Source: Yponomeuta sedellus
Taxonomy: Eukaryota; Arthropoda; Insecta; Lepidoptera; Yponomeutidae
Length of the DNA: 64,000 bases
Assembly: GCA_934045075.1 (NCBI GenBank)
Contig: OW203725.1
Location: forward strand, 24,901,714 to 24,965,713
Direction of reading: 5' to 3'
In this document: piece by piece, positions 1 to 12,800 of the stretch
Position numbering within the stretch: the stretch's first letter is position 1
How the letters are laid out: the number at the start of each line of letters is the position of its first letter
Notes under the pieces: generated by a model
Told to the model about the DNA's origin: nothing
Database searches by the model: none
The model's input: only the letters and a program-made list of their open reading frames with translations
Translations under genes and position numbers: made by a program

Positions 1-703
1 CGTTTTAAAAGAGAACCCCGAACTTTTGTCCACTCCGGTCTACTTGGTAACTTGACGGACTTTTAGTACGGGTTACTTTTAGACCTTCGTTTGCGTTACT
101 CGACACAATTTATAAGAGATCTTATCGACGGGTAAAAAAGTTCCCGGGGGATAGTCCCTCGTCTGGCAGGCCTTAACTACCTCCTCGATTTTCTATAGGC
201 AGGGCACCACGCGGCGGCGGCGCGGCGTGCCGGGCGGCAGTGTGTAGCAGCCTTAAGAATAAGTGTCTAAATACTAGTTACACCGATCAGTATAATCTGC
301 AGTGGTGAATTTTTAACCCCTCGGCTGTCGCCCTCGCAACTGGCTTTTTGACTTTTTAAAACACTGTAGTGTACGGCTTTCTCTTAGAGAGAGAGATAGA
401 GAGAGAGAAAGAAAGATATTATACGTCGCAGTACACGCTAAAATTAAGGTAGGTATGTGAATCATCTGACACTAAGATTTAGTCGCGTCACGATGTTTCC
501 GCCCTCTACGAGTACAATGTTTCTCCAGATATAGATTGACAAAAGTTCATTTGATTTCATTCTATAATTATGGGAGTACAATCGACGATGTCGAGAAGAA
601 AAAAATTCAAAACACGTTTTAAGCTTGCAAAGCCCTTATTTCAAGCTAAAGCAAAGGCTTCCACGTTTCATGACAAAGCTGCAGCTTCTCTCTACATTTG
701 CAG
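1..703. other. SDR gene intron sequence
   Basis: No coding sequence is recognised before the exon at 704. A short GA-rich simple repeat lies at about 382-415. The small open frames at 570-700 run through the intron into the exon and are not genes. Confidence 0.5.
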
Positions 704-924
704 TGAACAACGTGGGCATAAACTACGAGTACCCAATGCCCCTATGCAGCGTGCCGCCGGCCAAGGCCTGGGAGCTGATCAACGTGAACGTGGGCGCGGC
801 CACGCTGCTGACGCGGCTGCTGCTGCCGGGGATGCTGGCGCGGGGCCGCGGCGCCATCGTCAACGTGTCCTCGGCCTCCGAGCTGCAACCTCTGCCGCTC
901 ATGACCGTCTATGCCGCCACAAAG
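704..924 (+). CDS. SDR gene exon (NNVG to YAATK)
   Basis: Acceptor TTTGCAG ends at 703 and donor AAG|GTGGGT is at 925. The exon enters with one base carried from the previous exon and leaves in phase 0. It carries the NNVG, INVNVG, NVSSAS and YAATK motifs. Confidence 0.85.
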
Positions 925-3900
925 GTGGGTTGGGTAAACTTTCAACGAGTTAACTTAGGTTTGAAATAGCTCGTAGCCCCGGCTGCCTGACTGATCCTAA
1001 ACGATCACGAAGGTTAAGCAACACAGGGCGCGTTCAGTGCATGTATGGGTACACGTCTATGACTAACGCTAGTGGCGTTTCCGTGCTTCGCAATTCACGC
1101 TAAGCAGTTGGTGTCATGTAATGGTAGTCGTTATGCCATGTCAGAGGCCTTATGGGCGGCTTTATAACCTCTGACAGTAAGATCCGCCACTGTCTTACAA
1201 TCCTCCACTAACCCGGACTTGGCACCCGTGGTGGAGTATGGCCTTACCTTCCTGCGATGTAGGAATGCGATGCTCCAGCAGTGGGGACAAACAAGGGTTG
1301 ATATCGAATCTTACAATAGTACTGCTCTGCTGTGTCCAGACTAAAACAACCCTTCTCGATCAGTTCTCGATTAATCTCGGTTTATTGTCGTGCAGAAAGG
1401 GTAGCACAACGTCATAAAAAAAATACCCCATTATCGCGTAGCGGCGTCTCGCTTTACGCGGTGAAATAAGGCAAGATAAGCTAGCCATGGACATGGACAC
1501 TCACGAAAGGGCTGGTCCAACAGTTCAAAGTCGCTTAGCGAGTCGCTTATGGAGAGAGCTCGGAGTTTCTCTGAAGGATAGAATTCGTAACGAATGCATC
1601 CGCCAGAGAACCAAAGTTATCGAAAAAGATCAGAGAATTAGCGAGCTGAAGTGGCAGTGGGCTGGCCATATCTGGCGAAGAACCGACAACCGTTGGGGTA
1701 AACGTGTTCTTGAGTGGAGACCGCGACTCGGTAAACATAGTGTAGGACGCCCTCCGACCAGGTGGGATGACGATCTGCGAAAAACTACAGGCAGATGCTG
1801 GATGCGGCAAGCTGAAGACAGGGCGCTATGGCGCACATTAGGGGAGGGCTATGTCCAGCAGTGGACTACATAATATAGCCTGAAGAAGAAGAAGAAGCTA
1901 GCCGACAATGGTATAAACTTTTATTATGACGTTGTGCTCCCCTAGCTGATAGATGCAAATCGAGGTCAGCGTGCGTCATAGACAGTGGGTAGTACTCGTA
2001 ATAATGCAGGGCTATTTATAACTTAATTTTCACCTGATTGATCTTGTTATGTAATCACTGCTGCTGCATATTATATCTGTTTGTTGCATCTGACTATTGT
2101 TGTGATTGTCTGCGTAACAACGAAACAATCGCTTTTGAAATACTATGATTAGATTTCTATGAGTGTAATTTCTGTGTACAATAAAGAATATTCCATCTGT
2201 GTACCTATGTATCTAAAGTCTTGAAGCAAAAACTGACGTGTTAAATGACTTAATTAGTAAAATGCGGATAAATATAAATTACGTGATAAATTACTCAAGT
2301 CCGCGAAATATAACTTTTTCCCCTTCCACTAATTAGTTTTTTATGCATAGATAGATAGAGATAGAGAACACTTTATTGCTCAACCATTATAATTAACTAG
2401 GTTTGTTAAATTAAAATACAGCGTTGTTTTTCCTAGTACCTACGTCGTTTGTTTTTATAGATGACATGAATATTTTTCAACAATTAGTATAAAAATAGTT
2501 AATGAATTTATTTACATAAAATAAACAAACAGTCCATAATCGCAACAGTTAACTGTTTCAACGGTTTATTAAATTTTTGACAGCTCGAATTAGTAACGTT
2601 CTACGAAGTTACCGATTTGATTATTTATGATAATCGTTTTTTTTTTTGAAGTGATTGGTTTACTATTTTATTTTGATAATTTTTATAGTTGGTTTGAATG
2701 TGATACTCTAAAAAGCACCGAACGAGTTGTCATATAACTTTTAGGGTTCCGAAGTCCTCAAGAACCCTGTCTGTCTGTCGGTTTGTCTGTACGACATCAC
2801 GTCCTTAGAAGGCCCAGTGGTATACTAACAAAGGACAACACAAATGAGACTGAATTGAGACTGTCCGGTCACATAAGTACAAAGGAGCCATCGAACCCAA
2901 TCCACTGCATTGGTAGGTAATCTCTAACCCACAGAACATTTTATGTTCTGTGCTCTAACCTGTTACGTCAACAAATCAATGAGAATTTGTAAGGATGAAA
3001 CAAGCTCAAGTGTTGATAGACAATTTTAAAGCGATTGAGGGGTGATTCTACTCATCTGAACAGCTTCTATTCTCTAAGTTTTTATCCTCAGTTTATTCTC
3101 TAAGCTTAGTTCAAATCAATAGCTCATGATGTTCTTTAGTGGATATAATAGGGTTTGAGGTATGACCAGCACTCGTTGGACCTCCGACTTTACATTTTCC
3201 CAATCAGTCCACGCCTCACCTACCACTCTAAAGTAGGTATGTCAAAAAGCTATATATAAGTAGCCAATGGGCGCTTTGCAAGAAGAAGTGATTAGAGACC
3301 TATCTTCTTCTTCAGGCTATATTAGTCCACTGCTGGACATAGCCCTCCCCTAATGAGCGCCATAGCGCAAAGTCGTGCCATCATTGGGGGGTAATACCCA
3401 TAATCCCCACGCTGGGCATGCAGGTTGGGGATCGCAGTTTGGTGGAATTGTACTGCAGGGGGCGCTGCTGTCCACCCCTCGGTTTGTGTCCCAGGCAAGC
3501 TTAATTAATAAGTAAGAAAATCTGATATGGCATGGGATTCAATGGCTGCTGCCCACGCCCCTAGAGACCTATCACAACAAGCTAATCAAAGACTAAGAAC
3601 ACATACTAGTAAAATTAGTTGTTTTTTTTCAATCAGCACTTCCAATCCTCTCCAGGCCTACATACAGAGCTTCACGCTGGCTCTGCGCGAGGAGTACAGC
3701 GGGAGCGGCCTCCACATCCAGCACCTGTCACCAGCCTTCGTCTCCACCAAGATCAACTCCTTCTCGCAGCGGATCTTGGATGGGAACATTCTGGTTCCGG
3801 ACGCGGCCACGTACGCTCGGCACGCCGTGGCCACGCTCGGCCGGGTCAACAATACCACGGGATTCTGGCTCCATGGGCTGCAGGTGAGACCTATTGATAT

Positions 3901-4783
3901 AGGTACCAGTCCTTGAAAACTAAGCATTGATGGGTGTAGTATTAGGCCACTGGTCAATATAGGTTCATCCTATAGACTATAGAGAATCAGATTTAATCGG
4001 AGACTTCCAGTGCACGATCCTTCGTCCGCGAGGGTCGTGATAGAAAGTAGGTAATTGAAATATTTACAGTCGGCAGCACAGCGAAATCTTGCATATACGA
4101 TATGAACATTTCACTCGGTTACGCTATAGGTGGTTTTGCCACAAAAACGTGAGGCAGACTTTTGCACTTTTTATTTTATAGTTACAATGTCAATGTTCCA
4201 TTTTAGATGAAGCGTTTTAGACATCGCAGCCAGTTAAAGGGTCGATTCGTGATGATTGAATTTAATTCAACATTGAAACTTTCTCAAGCTTTAAAATTCG
4301 TAATAGTCCAAGTTTCGGTACATATTTGCCTATCCAGGCTAATCCTGGACAAGAGCATACATCACGGTATCAGCTTACTGTAGCTGTTATTATACACATA
4401 AAATTCCGAAGGATTTCTAACGGTCTAACTATTTAGCCCCTTGATGAAATCGGTGCGCATAATGTGTTTGTCATACGTCATCTCGCTTCCTCATGAAAAC
4501 TCGACTGAACCGTTATGATCATAATTCTGACAATAATTTCGCTTTTAGCATTAAAAAGTTAAAATTACTAAGTTAAATTACGGAATTCAGCAAAGTAATT
4601 TTAACTTTTTAATGCTATTATGGATTTCCGCAAAGTAACGCCTGATTCTATACAATTTCGCTTTTGTTGCAGTACTTCTTCATAACCTGGTGTCCAGTGT
4701 GGCTGCGGACGAAGATCGGCTTCTACTTGAATCGGCAACTAGAGCTCGAGTACCACGACAACGCCAAGGTCAAGGCCAACTGA
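704..4783 (+). CDS. SDR-family reductase (17-beta-HSD12 / VLC 3-oxoacyl-CoA reductase / HSDL1-like), 3' part
   Basis: Three exons (704-924, 3656-3883, 4673-4783) splice in frame and end at TGA 4781-4783; the N-terminal NAD(P)-binding exons lie upstream of the window. The visible protein starts in the NNxG strand (VNNVGINYEYP), continues through the helix with the structural Asn (INVNVG), the catalytic Ser strand (IVNVSSAS) and the catalytic pair YAATK (YxxxK), then SPAFVSTKIN after the active site, and a hydrophobic, aromatic C-terminal tail. Family knowledge: such enzymes reduce 3-oxoacyl-CoA in ER very-long-chain fatty acid elongation or act on steroids; HSDL1 proteins are the related group often annotated as inactive. 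Because Tyr and Lys are both present, activity is plausible here. Which subfamily it belongs to is an inference. A possible polyadenylation signal AATAAA is at 5266-5271, 480 bases past the stop. Confidence 0.85.
970..1306 (-). repeat. Interspersed repeat family A, copy 1
   Basis: About 340-bp element seen about 12 times in this window. In sense orientation it begins GATATCAACCCTTGTATGTC, includes TTCCTGCATCGCAGGAAGG (a small inverted repeat) and GGCCAAGTCCGGGTTGG, and ends near a GAGCGCTT motif. No coding capacity is seen. It is probably a non-autonomous retroposon or MITE; the class is undecided. Confidence 0.75.
1480..1893 (+). pseudogene. RTE/BovB-like LINE ORF2 3' fragment
   Basis: The open frame to 1870 encodes the C-terminal tail typical of lepidopteran RTE reverse transcriptases (often annotated craniofacial development protein 2-like): RDRIRNE-like start, KWQWAGHI, GRPPTRWDDDL and LGEGYVQQWT. 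The RT catalytic core is absent, so this is a 5'-truncated relic inside the SDR intron. Confidence 0.8.
1894..3302. other. SDR gene intron, AT-rich
   Basis: No gene is seen. It contains retroposon-tail-like pieces (an ACAATAAAGAATATTCC motif near 2179 and a GATA-rich tail with CACTTTATTGCTCAACC near 2345-2385) and a 10-bp-arm hairpin at about 2931-2953. Confidence 0.4.
3303..3490 (-). repeat. RTE LINE 3'-end fragment
   Basis: On the minus strand this matches the 3' tail of the RTE copy at 1480-1893 (TCCAGCAGTGGACTA..., then the CTTCTTC-rich end at 3303), followed by CCCCACGCTGGGCATG. The same tail recurs at 34088, 36721 and elsewhere. Confidence 0.7.
3656..3883 (+). CDS. SDR gene exon (AYIQSFTLALREEY...)
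   Basis: Acceptor CTCTCCAG ends at 3655 and donor CAG|GTGAGA is at 3884. The exon has 76 codons, phase 0 at both ends. It covers the helix after the active site and the SPAFVSTKIN segment. Confidence 0.85.
4546..4655. repeat. Inverted repeat and dispersed repeat G
   Basis: Perfect 24-bp arms at 4546-4569 and 4594-4617 are separated by 24 bases. The following segment (ATGCTATTATGGATTTCC, CAAAGTAACGCCTGATTC) recurs at 61037-61110, so this is part of a dispersed repeat just upstream of the last SDR exon. Confidence 0.7.
4673..4783 (+). CDS. SDR gene terminal coding exon
   Basis: Acceptor GTTGCAG ends at 4672. Thirty-six codons (YFFITWCPVWLRTK...) end in VKAN and a TGA stop. Confidence 0.82.
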   Translation, partial: YFFITWCPVWLRTKIGFYLNRQLELEYHDNAKVKAN

Positions 4784-5550
4784 AATGAAGTCCTGGCTGA
4801 CTCGCAGCAAAATTGTTTTGAGTTGGTTGCTGAAGTAGGTTGATTGGTAGTGTGGGAAAGTGAGAGTTAAAACGCGTGCGGAGGTTCAATGGGAGGAAAA
4901 GTTATTGACAACTACAATACGGATGCAGTACAGTCGACAGCAGCTTGCTCTAACTTTATATTTTATTTGCAATGTCGCTGTTAACGTAGCTGGATAAAAG
5001 AAAGTTGATGTTATAAACTGTACAATTTTTCTAATTTATCTGATCTTATGCAGTTAGGATCTATGGGAAAATGATCCTTGTGAAACAAATGGTGGTGGAG
5101 TGTGGCATAGCCTTCCTGCGATGCTAGAGGGACCCCTGCCCCGGCAGTGGGGACATACAAGGGTTGATATCGATCGATCACAAAGATCTTTAAAGTAGAG
5201 ATAACAGAATATCGACGTGCTACGAGCGTGCACTCTTCTTCGTTACGTGCCCTAAACGACTTCGTAATAAAAATGTTACGGTTTTAGTTGACTAAGTATA
5301 TGGTCATTAATACAGCCGCCGCTATTACCGCTGCAGTTTGGCAGAACCAACTTCTGTATTTTTTTGTATTTTTATTTGAATAAGTGTTTTCAATCAATCA
5401 ATCAATTATCTATTTCTTGGCCTATTTTTTTATCTATAGAAAATGTATTTGGGAACGCCCTAATACTTATCTATTGATAAAAAATCGTATGACGCTTTTT
5501 GTATGTGAAATAAGTGCTGCATTTGGGTTTGTTAATTTAGAAAAAAATAA
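4784..5550. other. Intergenic region after the SDR gene
   Basis: Presumed 3' UTR and spacer. AATAAA at 5266-5271 could be the polyadenylation signal. A truncated minus-strand family A copy lies at 5083-5173. No other gene is seen. Confidence 0.4.
5083..5173 (-). repeat. Interspersed repeat family A, truncated copy 2
   Basis: Only the CAGTGGGGACATACAAGGGTTGATATC end and the adjoining CCTTCCTGCGATGC part remain. Confidence 0.65.
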
Positions 5551-5560
5551 GAGTATATAT

Positions 5561-6335
5561 ACTATTTTTATTTTTAATGCACTAACCCGTGCTAAGGAAC
5601 AAATTTAAAAACCTATTTAGAGGCTAAAAATTTCATCCATGCCGGGATTCGAACCCGCAACCTCTGGCTATCCGTACCAGCGCTCTACCAATTGAGCCAA
5701 TGGGCGACTCACGGCATCAATGAAATTTCGAACCTCTTTACAATATTCTCTGTATTACGTACAGGCAGCGACATCTGACTTAAGCAAATTGCATTACTTA
5801 CAGCCCCGACTACCTACTTTGCAGTTAGGTTTAACATCGGAACGATATCACTGTACTCACATGATTATACTATTTTTATTTTTAATGCACTAACCCGTGC
5901 TAAGGAACAAATTTAAAAAACCTATTTAGAGGCTAAAAATTTCACCCATGCCGGGATTCGAACCCGCAACCTCTGGCTATCCGTACCAGCGCTCTATCTA
6001 TTTTTAGCCTCTAAATAGGTTTTTAAATTTGTTCCTTAGCACGGGTTAGTGCATTAAAAATAAAAATAGTATAATCATGTGAGTACAGTGATATCGTTCC
6101 GATGTTAAACCTAACTGCAAAGTAGGTAGTCGGGGCTGTAAGTAATGCAATTTGCTTAAGTCAGATGTCGCTGCCTGTACGTAATACAGAGAATATTGTA
6201 AAGAGGTTCGAAATTTCATTGATGCCGTGAGTCGCCCATTGGCTCAATTGGTAGAGCGCTGGTACGGATAGCCAGAGGTTGCGGGTTCGAATCCCGGCAT
6301 GGGTGAAATTTTTAGCCTCTAAATAGGTTTTTAAA
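5561..6335. mobile_element. Fold-back SINE composite with 10-bp target duplication
   Basis: This 775-bp block is flanked by a perfect direct repeat GAGTATATAT (5551-5560 and 6336-6345). Inside are a minus-strand tRNA-like SINE unit, a truncated second minus-strand unit (about 5925-5998), then a plus-strand unit. The outer units form near-identical inverted arms of about 330 bp (5606-5933 and 6003-6334). The tRNA-like parts (about 5640-5706 and 6230-6306) have A-box-like TGGCTCAATTGG, B-box GGTTCGAATCC and a pairing acceptor stem. The anticodon loop has C instead of U33, so they are SINE heads, not tRNA genes. Confidence 0.8.
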
Positions 6336-6622
6336 GAGTATATATCTTAAGTAAATAAGTATACCTTAATAGAGGAAGTACAAAGGTTTAACGTAATAAG
6401 GCTAAGGTAATGAGAATAATTTTAATAAATGTTTCTTTTGTTCGTTTGTTTTGTTCATTTGTTTAATAAGGTCCTAGGTTGTTATACTAGGTTCTAGACG
6501 TACGTTCTAAAAATAGTTATCACAGGTATTAAGATTTACGATGTTTACTTAAAAACACATATTATAAAACAAGTTATAATTTTTTTTGCCTCTACATAGA
6601 GTTTTAACTAAGTATATGACGG

Positions 6623-8158
<1,536 letters not shown>

Positions 8159-8650
8159 TCTACACTATTTTATCTACTATCATACGACAGACACAAGACA
8201 TAAAATAATATTAAACAGAACCAAACTTTGTTTAAATATTGAAAATATTTTTTAAAATTTAAAATGTTGGCGCCAAGGCGCAAACTTCGATTGCGCATGC
8301 GTGTTGCGCCGCCGGGGACTCGTTCATTGAAACTTTTTTTTAAAGTAAAGTAGAACTCCATCTTTCTTGGTCCAACTGGAGATTGTATAGGTGTATCATT
8401 ATGATTACAAAGTTATATTTACAGGTGTCCCTACAAAACCTGTATCGTAATAAAACGTTTTATATTTTATTTTTGGCCTATGCGTAATGTTTGTCATAAG
8501 AGTTTTGTTTTCAGTTTTATTATCTTTGTGCTATAGTATCAGAGTAGATAAAACAATATTTGTTTATCATTAGTCTGCTGTTACGCCTGGCATTGCGTCT
8601 CGCTCGCAATTCCTATCATTTTCGATGTAAAAAAATAGCATATTTTTGAT
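8159..8650. other. Intergenic, no gene seen
   Basis: AT-rich spacer. No coding, RNA or regulatory feature could be supported. Confidence 0.4.
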
Positions 8651-8652
8651 TT

Positions 8653-8835
8653 TAAAAACCTACTTATTTTGAGGCTAAATATTCCACCCATGCAGGGATT
8701 CGAACTCGCGACCTCTGGCTATCGGTGCCAGCGCTCTTTCCAACTGAGCTAATGGGCGATTTTAAGCCTCTAAATAGGTTTTTAAAATTGTCTTTAGCAC
8801 GGGTTATTGCATTAAAAATAAAAATAGTATAGTTA
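8653..8835 (-). mobile_element. tRNA-like SINE (family B), fold-back ends
   Basis: Starts AAAACCTACTTATTTTGAGGC, carries a minus-strand tRNA-like segment (GGGATTCGAACTCGCGACC) and ends with the mirrored GCCTCTAAATAGGTTTTTA followed by the tail TGCATTAAAAATAAAAATAG. The same plan occurs at 32555-32750 and 46321-46690. Confidence 0.7.
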
Positions 8836-9720
8836 TATTTTTGATTACATAATGTTTTATTTATTTTCCCAGGTTTTGAATTTGCTACTGATATTAATAA
8901 TTTTAATATATCTACATTAGTTTATCATAAACGCATAATAGAGAAACAACGGTGTCTTAAATATCCGTCAAGTTATTATAATAACTTACGGCGATACGTA
9001 TGATACATTGTGGCATTGTGTCTTGCGCGCACATTTGATGTACTTTTGAAAAGTCGTAGGGATGTTACAGCAGCGTTTATATCGTACTTCAGTAGCGACA
9101 GCTGCTTTAAGGTGGCTCTAAATCACAGTTTTTTTTATTGAGACCAGATTTCCTCTGAGGCATTTGCGTCCCTACATGAAGGAAAAAGTATTCTCCGCTC
9201 TATATGTAGATTCATAGAAGAAACATAATGTCAAAGTATCTCCGAGTCCGTATTACCTATTTAGTTTGTGGTCTTTACTACGCGTAATACGGTTCAGTTC
9301 AATAGTGGTTCCGAAGAGTATACCTATGTGGTTCAATAAGGTTGTCGCTTCCATCGCTGTGGCATTGATTGTGTCTTCTTAATCTGTTGATGTGCTGTTG
9401 AGTAGGTCTTTTTAATCTGTGTTGATTATGTGGATTTGGTGATTTGGTTACGTTTGCGTTTGGTGCCAAAAATAGGGATATTAGCGAAATATTTCGAAGT
9501 AGCAATATTCGCAGCAATCAGTTTGTTTATTTAAACTTTTATTAGAAAACATCAGAAAAATAAAGAATAATGTGCACCAAACCATGACCAAATCAGTCTA
9601 TATGGTATGCGGGTCGGGAGCCCTATTTACTTCATGTTTTTTATGTTGGTTGGTCGACAGCCATTATAAATAATAATAATAACAATTACAATACTAAATA
9701 AATAAATTAAAAATCCAAAC
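8836..9720. other. Upstream region of the channel gene
   Basis: AT-rich, no gene recognised. It presumably contains the 5' UTR or promoter of the channel gene, but no convincing core promoter motif could be picked out by eye. Confidence 0.3.
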
Positions 9721-9864
9721 ATGGCGACTGACGAAAAGAAGATCACTTGGGTCCAAAAATTTAGGAATTACTTCTCTTATGACCCGGTCGTTGGCCCAAA
9801 GAGCTTCCACGATTTTCAGCGGCCGCCAAAAGTACGCAACTTGTATGATTTGTTGTATCGCGAG
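9721..9864 (+). CDS. Channel exon 1: start and N-terminus of repeat 1
   Basis: ATG at 9721 has an in-frame TAA 15 bases upstream. The exon gives 48 codons (MATDEKKITWVQKF... to LLYRE); donor GAG|GTAAGT is at 9865, phase 0. Cytosolic N-terminus before S1. Confidence 0.75.
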
Positions 9865-12800
9865 GTAAGTCTTTCCATTATTTCCATCAATAATAAAACC
9901 TAGTCGTGTCACCATCAACTCATTATGTCCCCACCGAGGGGCACGGGTCTGAGGAAGGTATAGGTGGAGTATAACACGGGGGCCAAGTCCGGATTGGTGG
10001 AGGCTTGCAAGACTAGTGGCAGGTCTTACTGTCAGAAGATTTCAAACGCCCTAAGGCCTCTGACTTGGCTTAACGACTGCCATCTATCGACGGCAGCCGC
10101 CACTAACTGCTTAACGTGCCTTGTGAAGCACGGAACCGCTCGGAAAAATGTCACTAGCGTTAGTCCTAGATGGTGTTACCCATCCATGCACTGAACGCGC
10201 CGTGTTGCTTAACCTTCGTGATCGTTTAAGATCACTCAGGCAGCGGCTACGAGTGATTCTAATAAAAACTGGTGCACGCGAGTTATACAGTGAATATGCG
10301 TGTTCTTTACATTTAATTTGTAAAAAATCAACAATCATCTTTCTTACGGTTCAACACACACAGACAGAGATACGTTACGGAGGGACGGACGAACGGACAC
10401 GCTAGGTTGTATGCTTAGAGTATAAAGTAAGGACGTTTGGTCTTTGGCGGCATCCACGCCATGACAAAACAAAGTTACAAAACCACAAAAAACTTATTTT
10501 TTCGAAATTTGGCCAATTCGAGCAAATGTGATTGCAAAGTGGCCAACACTAACGACATTTGGAATTTGAAAGAACTGCACTTTTTAGAAATAAACCCGCA
10601 CGTGCATTATAAGCTTTCGCCTCCTTCCTATCCCTGGAAGAATATGACACAAGCAACCTTTACCTTTCAGTACAGCTACCCGCGCTGGTTCTCCCTCTGG
10701 CACATGGTGCAGAGCTTCAAGTTCCTTACAGAAGACACGTGCTGGAACAGCCTCATCTGCGTCCTGACCGCCGCTGGCATAGTCCTAGTCGCCGTTGAGT
10801 TGGACCACTACAGCATCTACACGGAGCTGGCCGACCTCGTGTATAACATCGCCTATCTGGTCAACATGTTCAGCTTGACTTACTTCTGCCTTCATACTGC
10901 GGAAATTGGAATGTGGTCTTTGAGTTAGTATCTCTTTTGGATGAATTCTGGATTTTCATCACCGTCTTTGACCAACTTGTCTCGTATTACCATGTGACGA
11001 TTTTTCGATTTCGAATAGAGCCGACTGGCGCACAGCTTTCCCTGTGGAATGACTATGGTTTTTTTTGCGTTTCGATCATCGAAAACGAAAATGGTTCCTA
11101 GAACTTAAGAGTAAGAAATGTTTTACCATTATACCTACCAGATTAAAAAAACTGCGTTAAATGGACAAATGTGCTTACATTGTGTGTGCTAATATTAAAG
11201 CTAAGTTATGAACTAACATGTAAACACTTAAGTGTTTATAATACGATATCAACCCTTGTATGTCCCCGCTCCTGAGGCCTCTTCCTGCATCGCAGGAAGG
11301 TTTGGCCATACTCCACCACGGGGGCCAAGTCCGGGTTGGTGAAGCATTGTAAGGCAGTGGTGGGCCTTACTGTCAGAAGTTATCAAGCCCCCCATAAGGC
11401 CTCTAACATTGCTTAACGACTGCCATTACATGACCGCCGGCACCAACGGCGTAACACGGAAGCATTCGGAAAAAATGCCGCTAGCGGTAGTCACGGGACG
11501 ATCATCTACTACGAGGCCACAAGCGCTTAAAGCCATTCAGTGCTTATAATTATTATTATCAGGTACATAGTTTGGTGGCAATGTGTGTTATGGCAACCCT
11601 ATCTCTGCTGGATGATGTAGCTTCTTGAAGCTATAAGAGGCTTTAGTGTAATTATTGACAAACATCATGTGAGGTAACCACTCTGATGCTGTAGTAGTTG
11701 TGTCATATGTGACATACAGTTCGTATCCCCAGTGCTCTCAGGAAAGGTAATGTCAGAATCTGGGGTTTTCCTTCATAGTTATTATTAAATTATTTATTGT
11801 ACCAGTAAAGATTATACAATTGGCGGGCTAAATTGTATTTTATTCTAGTCAACCAACAGGTTGTAATGGTGCAAAACTCTTTACACCATTTTTTTTATAT
11901 TTCGTTAATTCCGTCTATTATTTTTAAATTTAAAATTTCATCACCCATTTTTGAGATTTCCTTCATTTTTTAGCATTACTTCACATTTCGACTGTAGACC
12001 TATTTTTACCTACTTATTCTGTTTTTATACAGTTTTTTGTTAATACTATAAGGGCGGTTTTTTCAACCCTCGGATAAAACTTATCCGTCTAATAAAGTAT
12101 TACACAATAATATGAAAATGTCACCGTGAAACAACAAAAGAACGGCATTTAGAACAGATTTTTGAATCGGTTGTTTAATACGATATTCAACGAATAACAT
12201 TTATCCGAGGATTGAATAATCAGTCCTAAATAAAATAAACAAACACATTTTAAATAAAGCACAAAGTTGAAGTTGTTCCATTTTTATCTTCTCTATAATA
12301 TAAAAATGAATTCCCGAATGTGTTGGTAAGCGCAAATCTCGAGAGCAGCTGAACCGATTTTGCTAATTCATTTATTAGAATATTTCTTGAAGTACGAGGA
12401 TGGTTCTTACGGAGGGAAAAATAAAAAAAAAATAAAGAATCGACTGTTAGGCGGTACGAAGTTCGCTGGGTCAGCTAGTTATTTATAAAATGCATTGGCG
12501 CCCCACGTTGGGCGCCAATGTGATGTTGTAAACGGAAGGTAACGTGGAGGTTAGCTACTGGTATTATTATAAATTAAGAAATGTAGGTCATACTTTGGTC
12601 TAAATTATAGGTGTAGGTGTAGCCAGAACGTCATGAATTCAAAACACTGACCATAACAATGGAAAAGTTGATGTAATCGTTTTTATTCTTGATGCTATAT
12701 TTTCAGTGGGTTTTGTGATCGACATAGTATCCTACCTACATTATATTGTGTCCATAACCCCGCGCCGAATGGAAATAGTCAAGCTGATCTGCTACTACCT

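Noticed and set aside
1487..1873. A functional gene resembling craniofacial development protein 2
   Set aside because: This is the C-terminal tail of an RTE retrotransposon ORF2, lacking the RT core.
6230..6306. Apparent tRNA gene
   Set aside because: Good acceptor, D and T arms, but C replaces U33, the T stem has a bulge, and the same unit is dispersed with a SINE body, so it is a SINE head.
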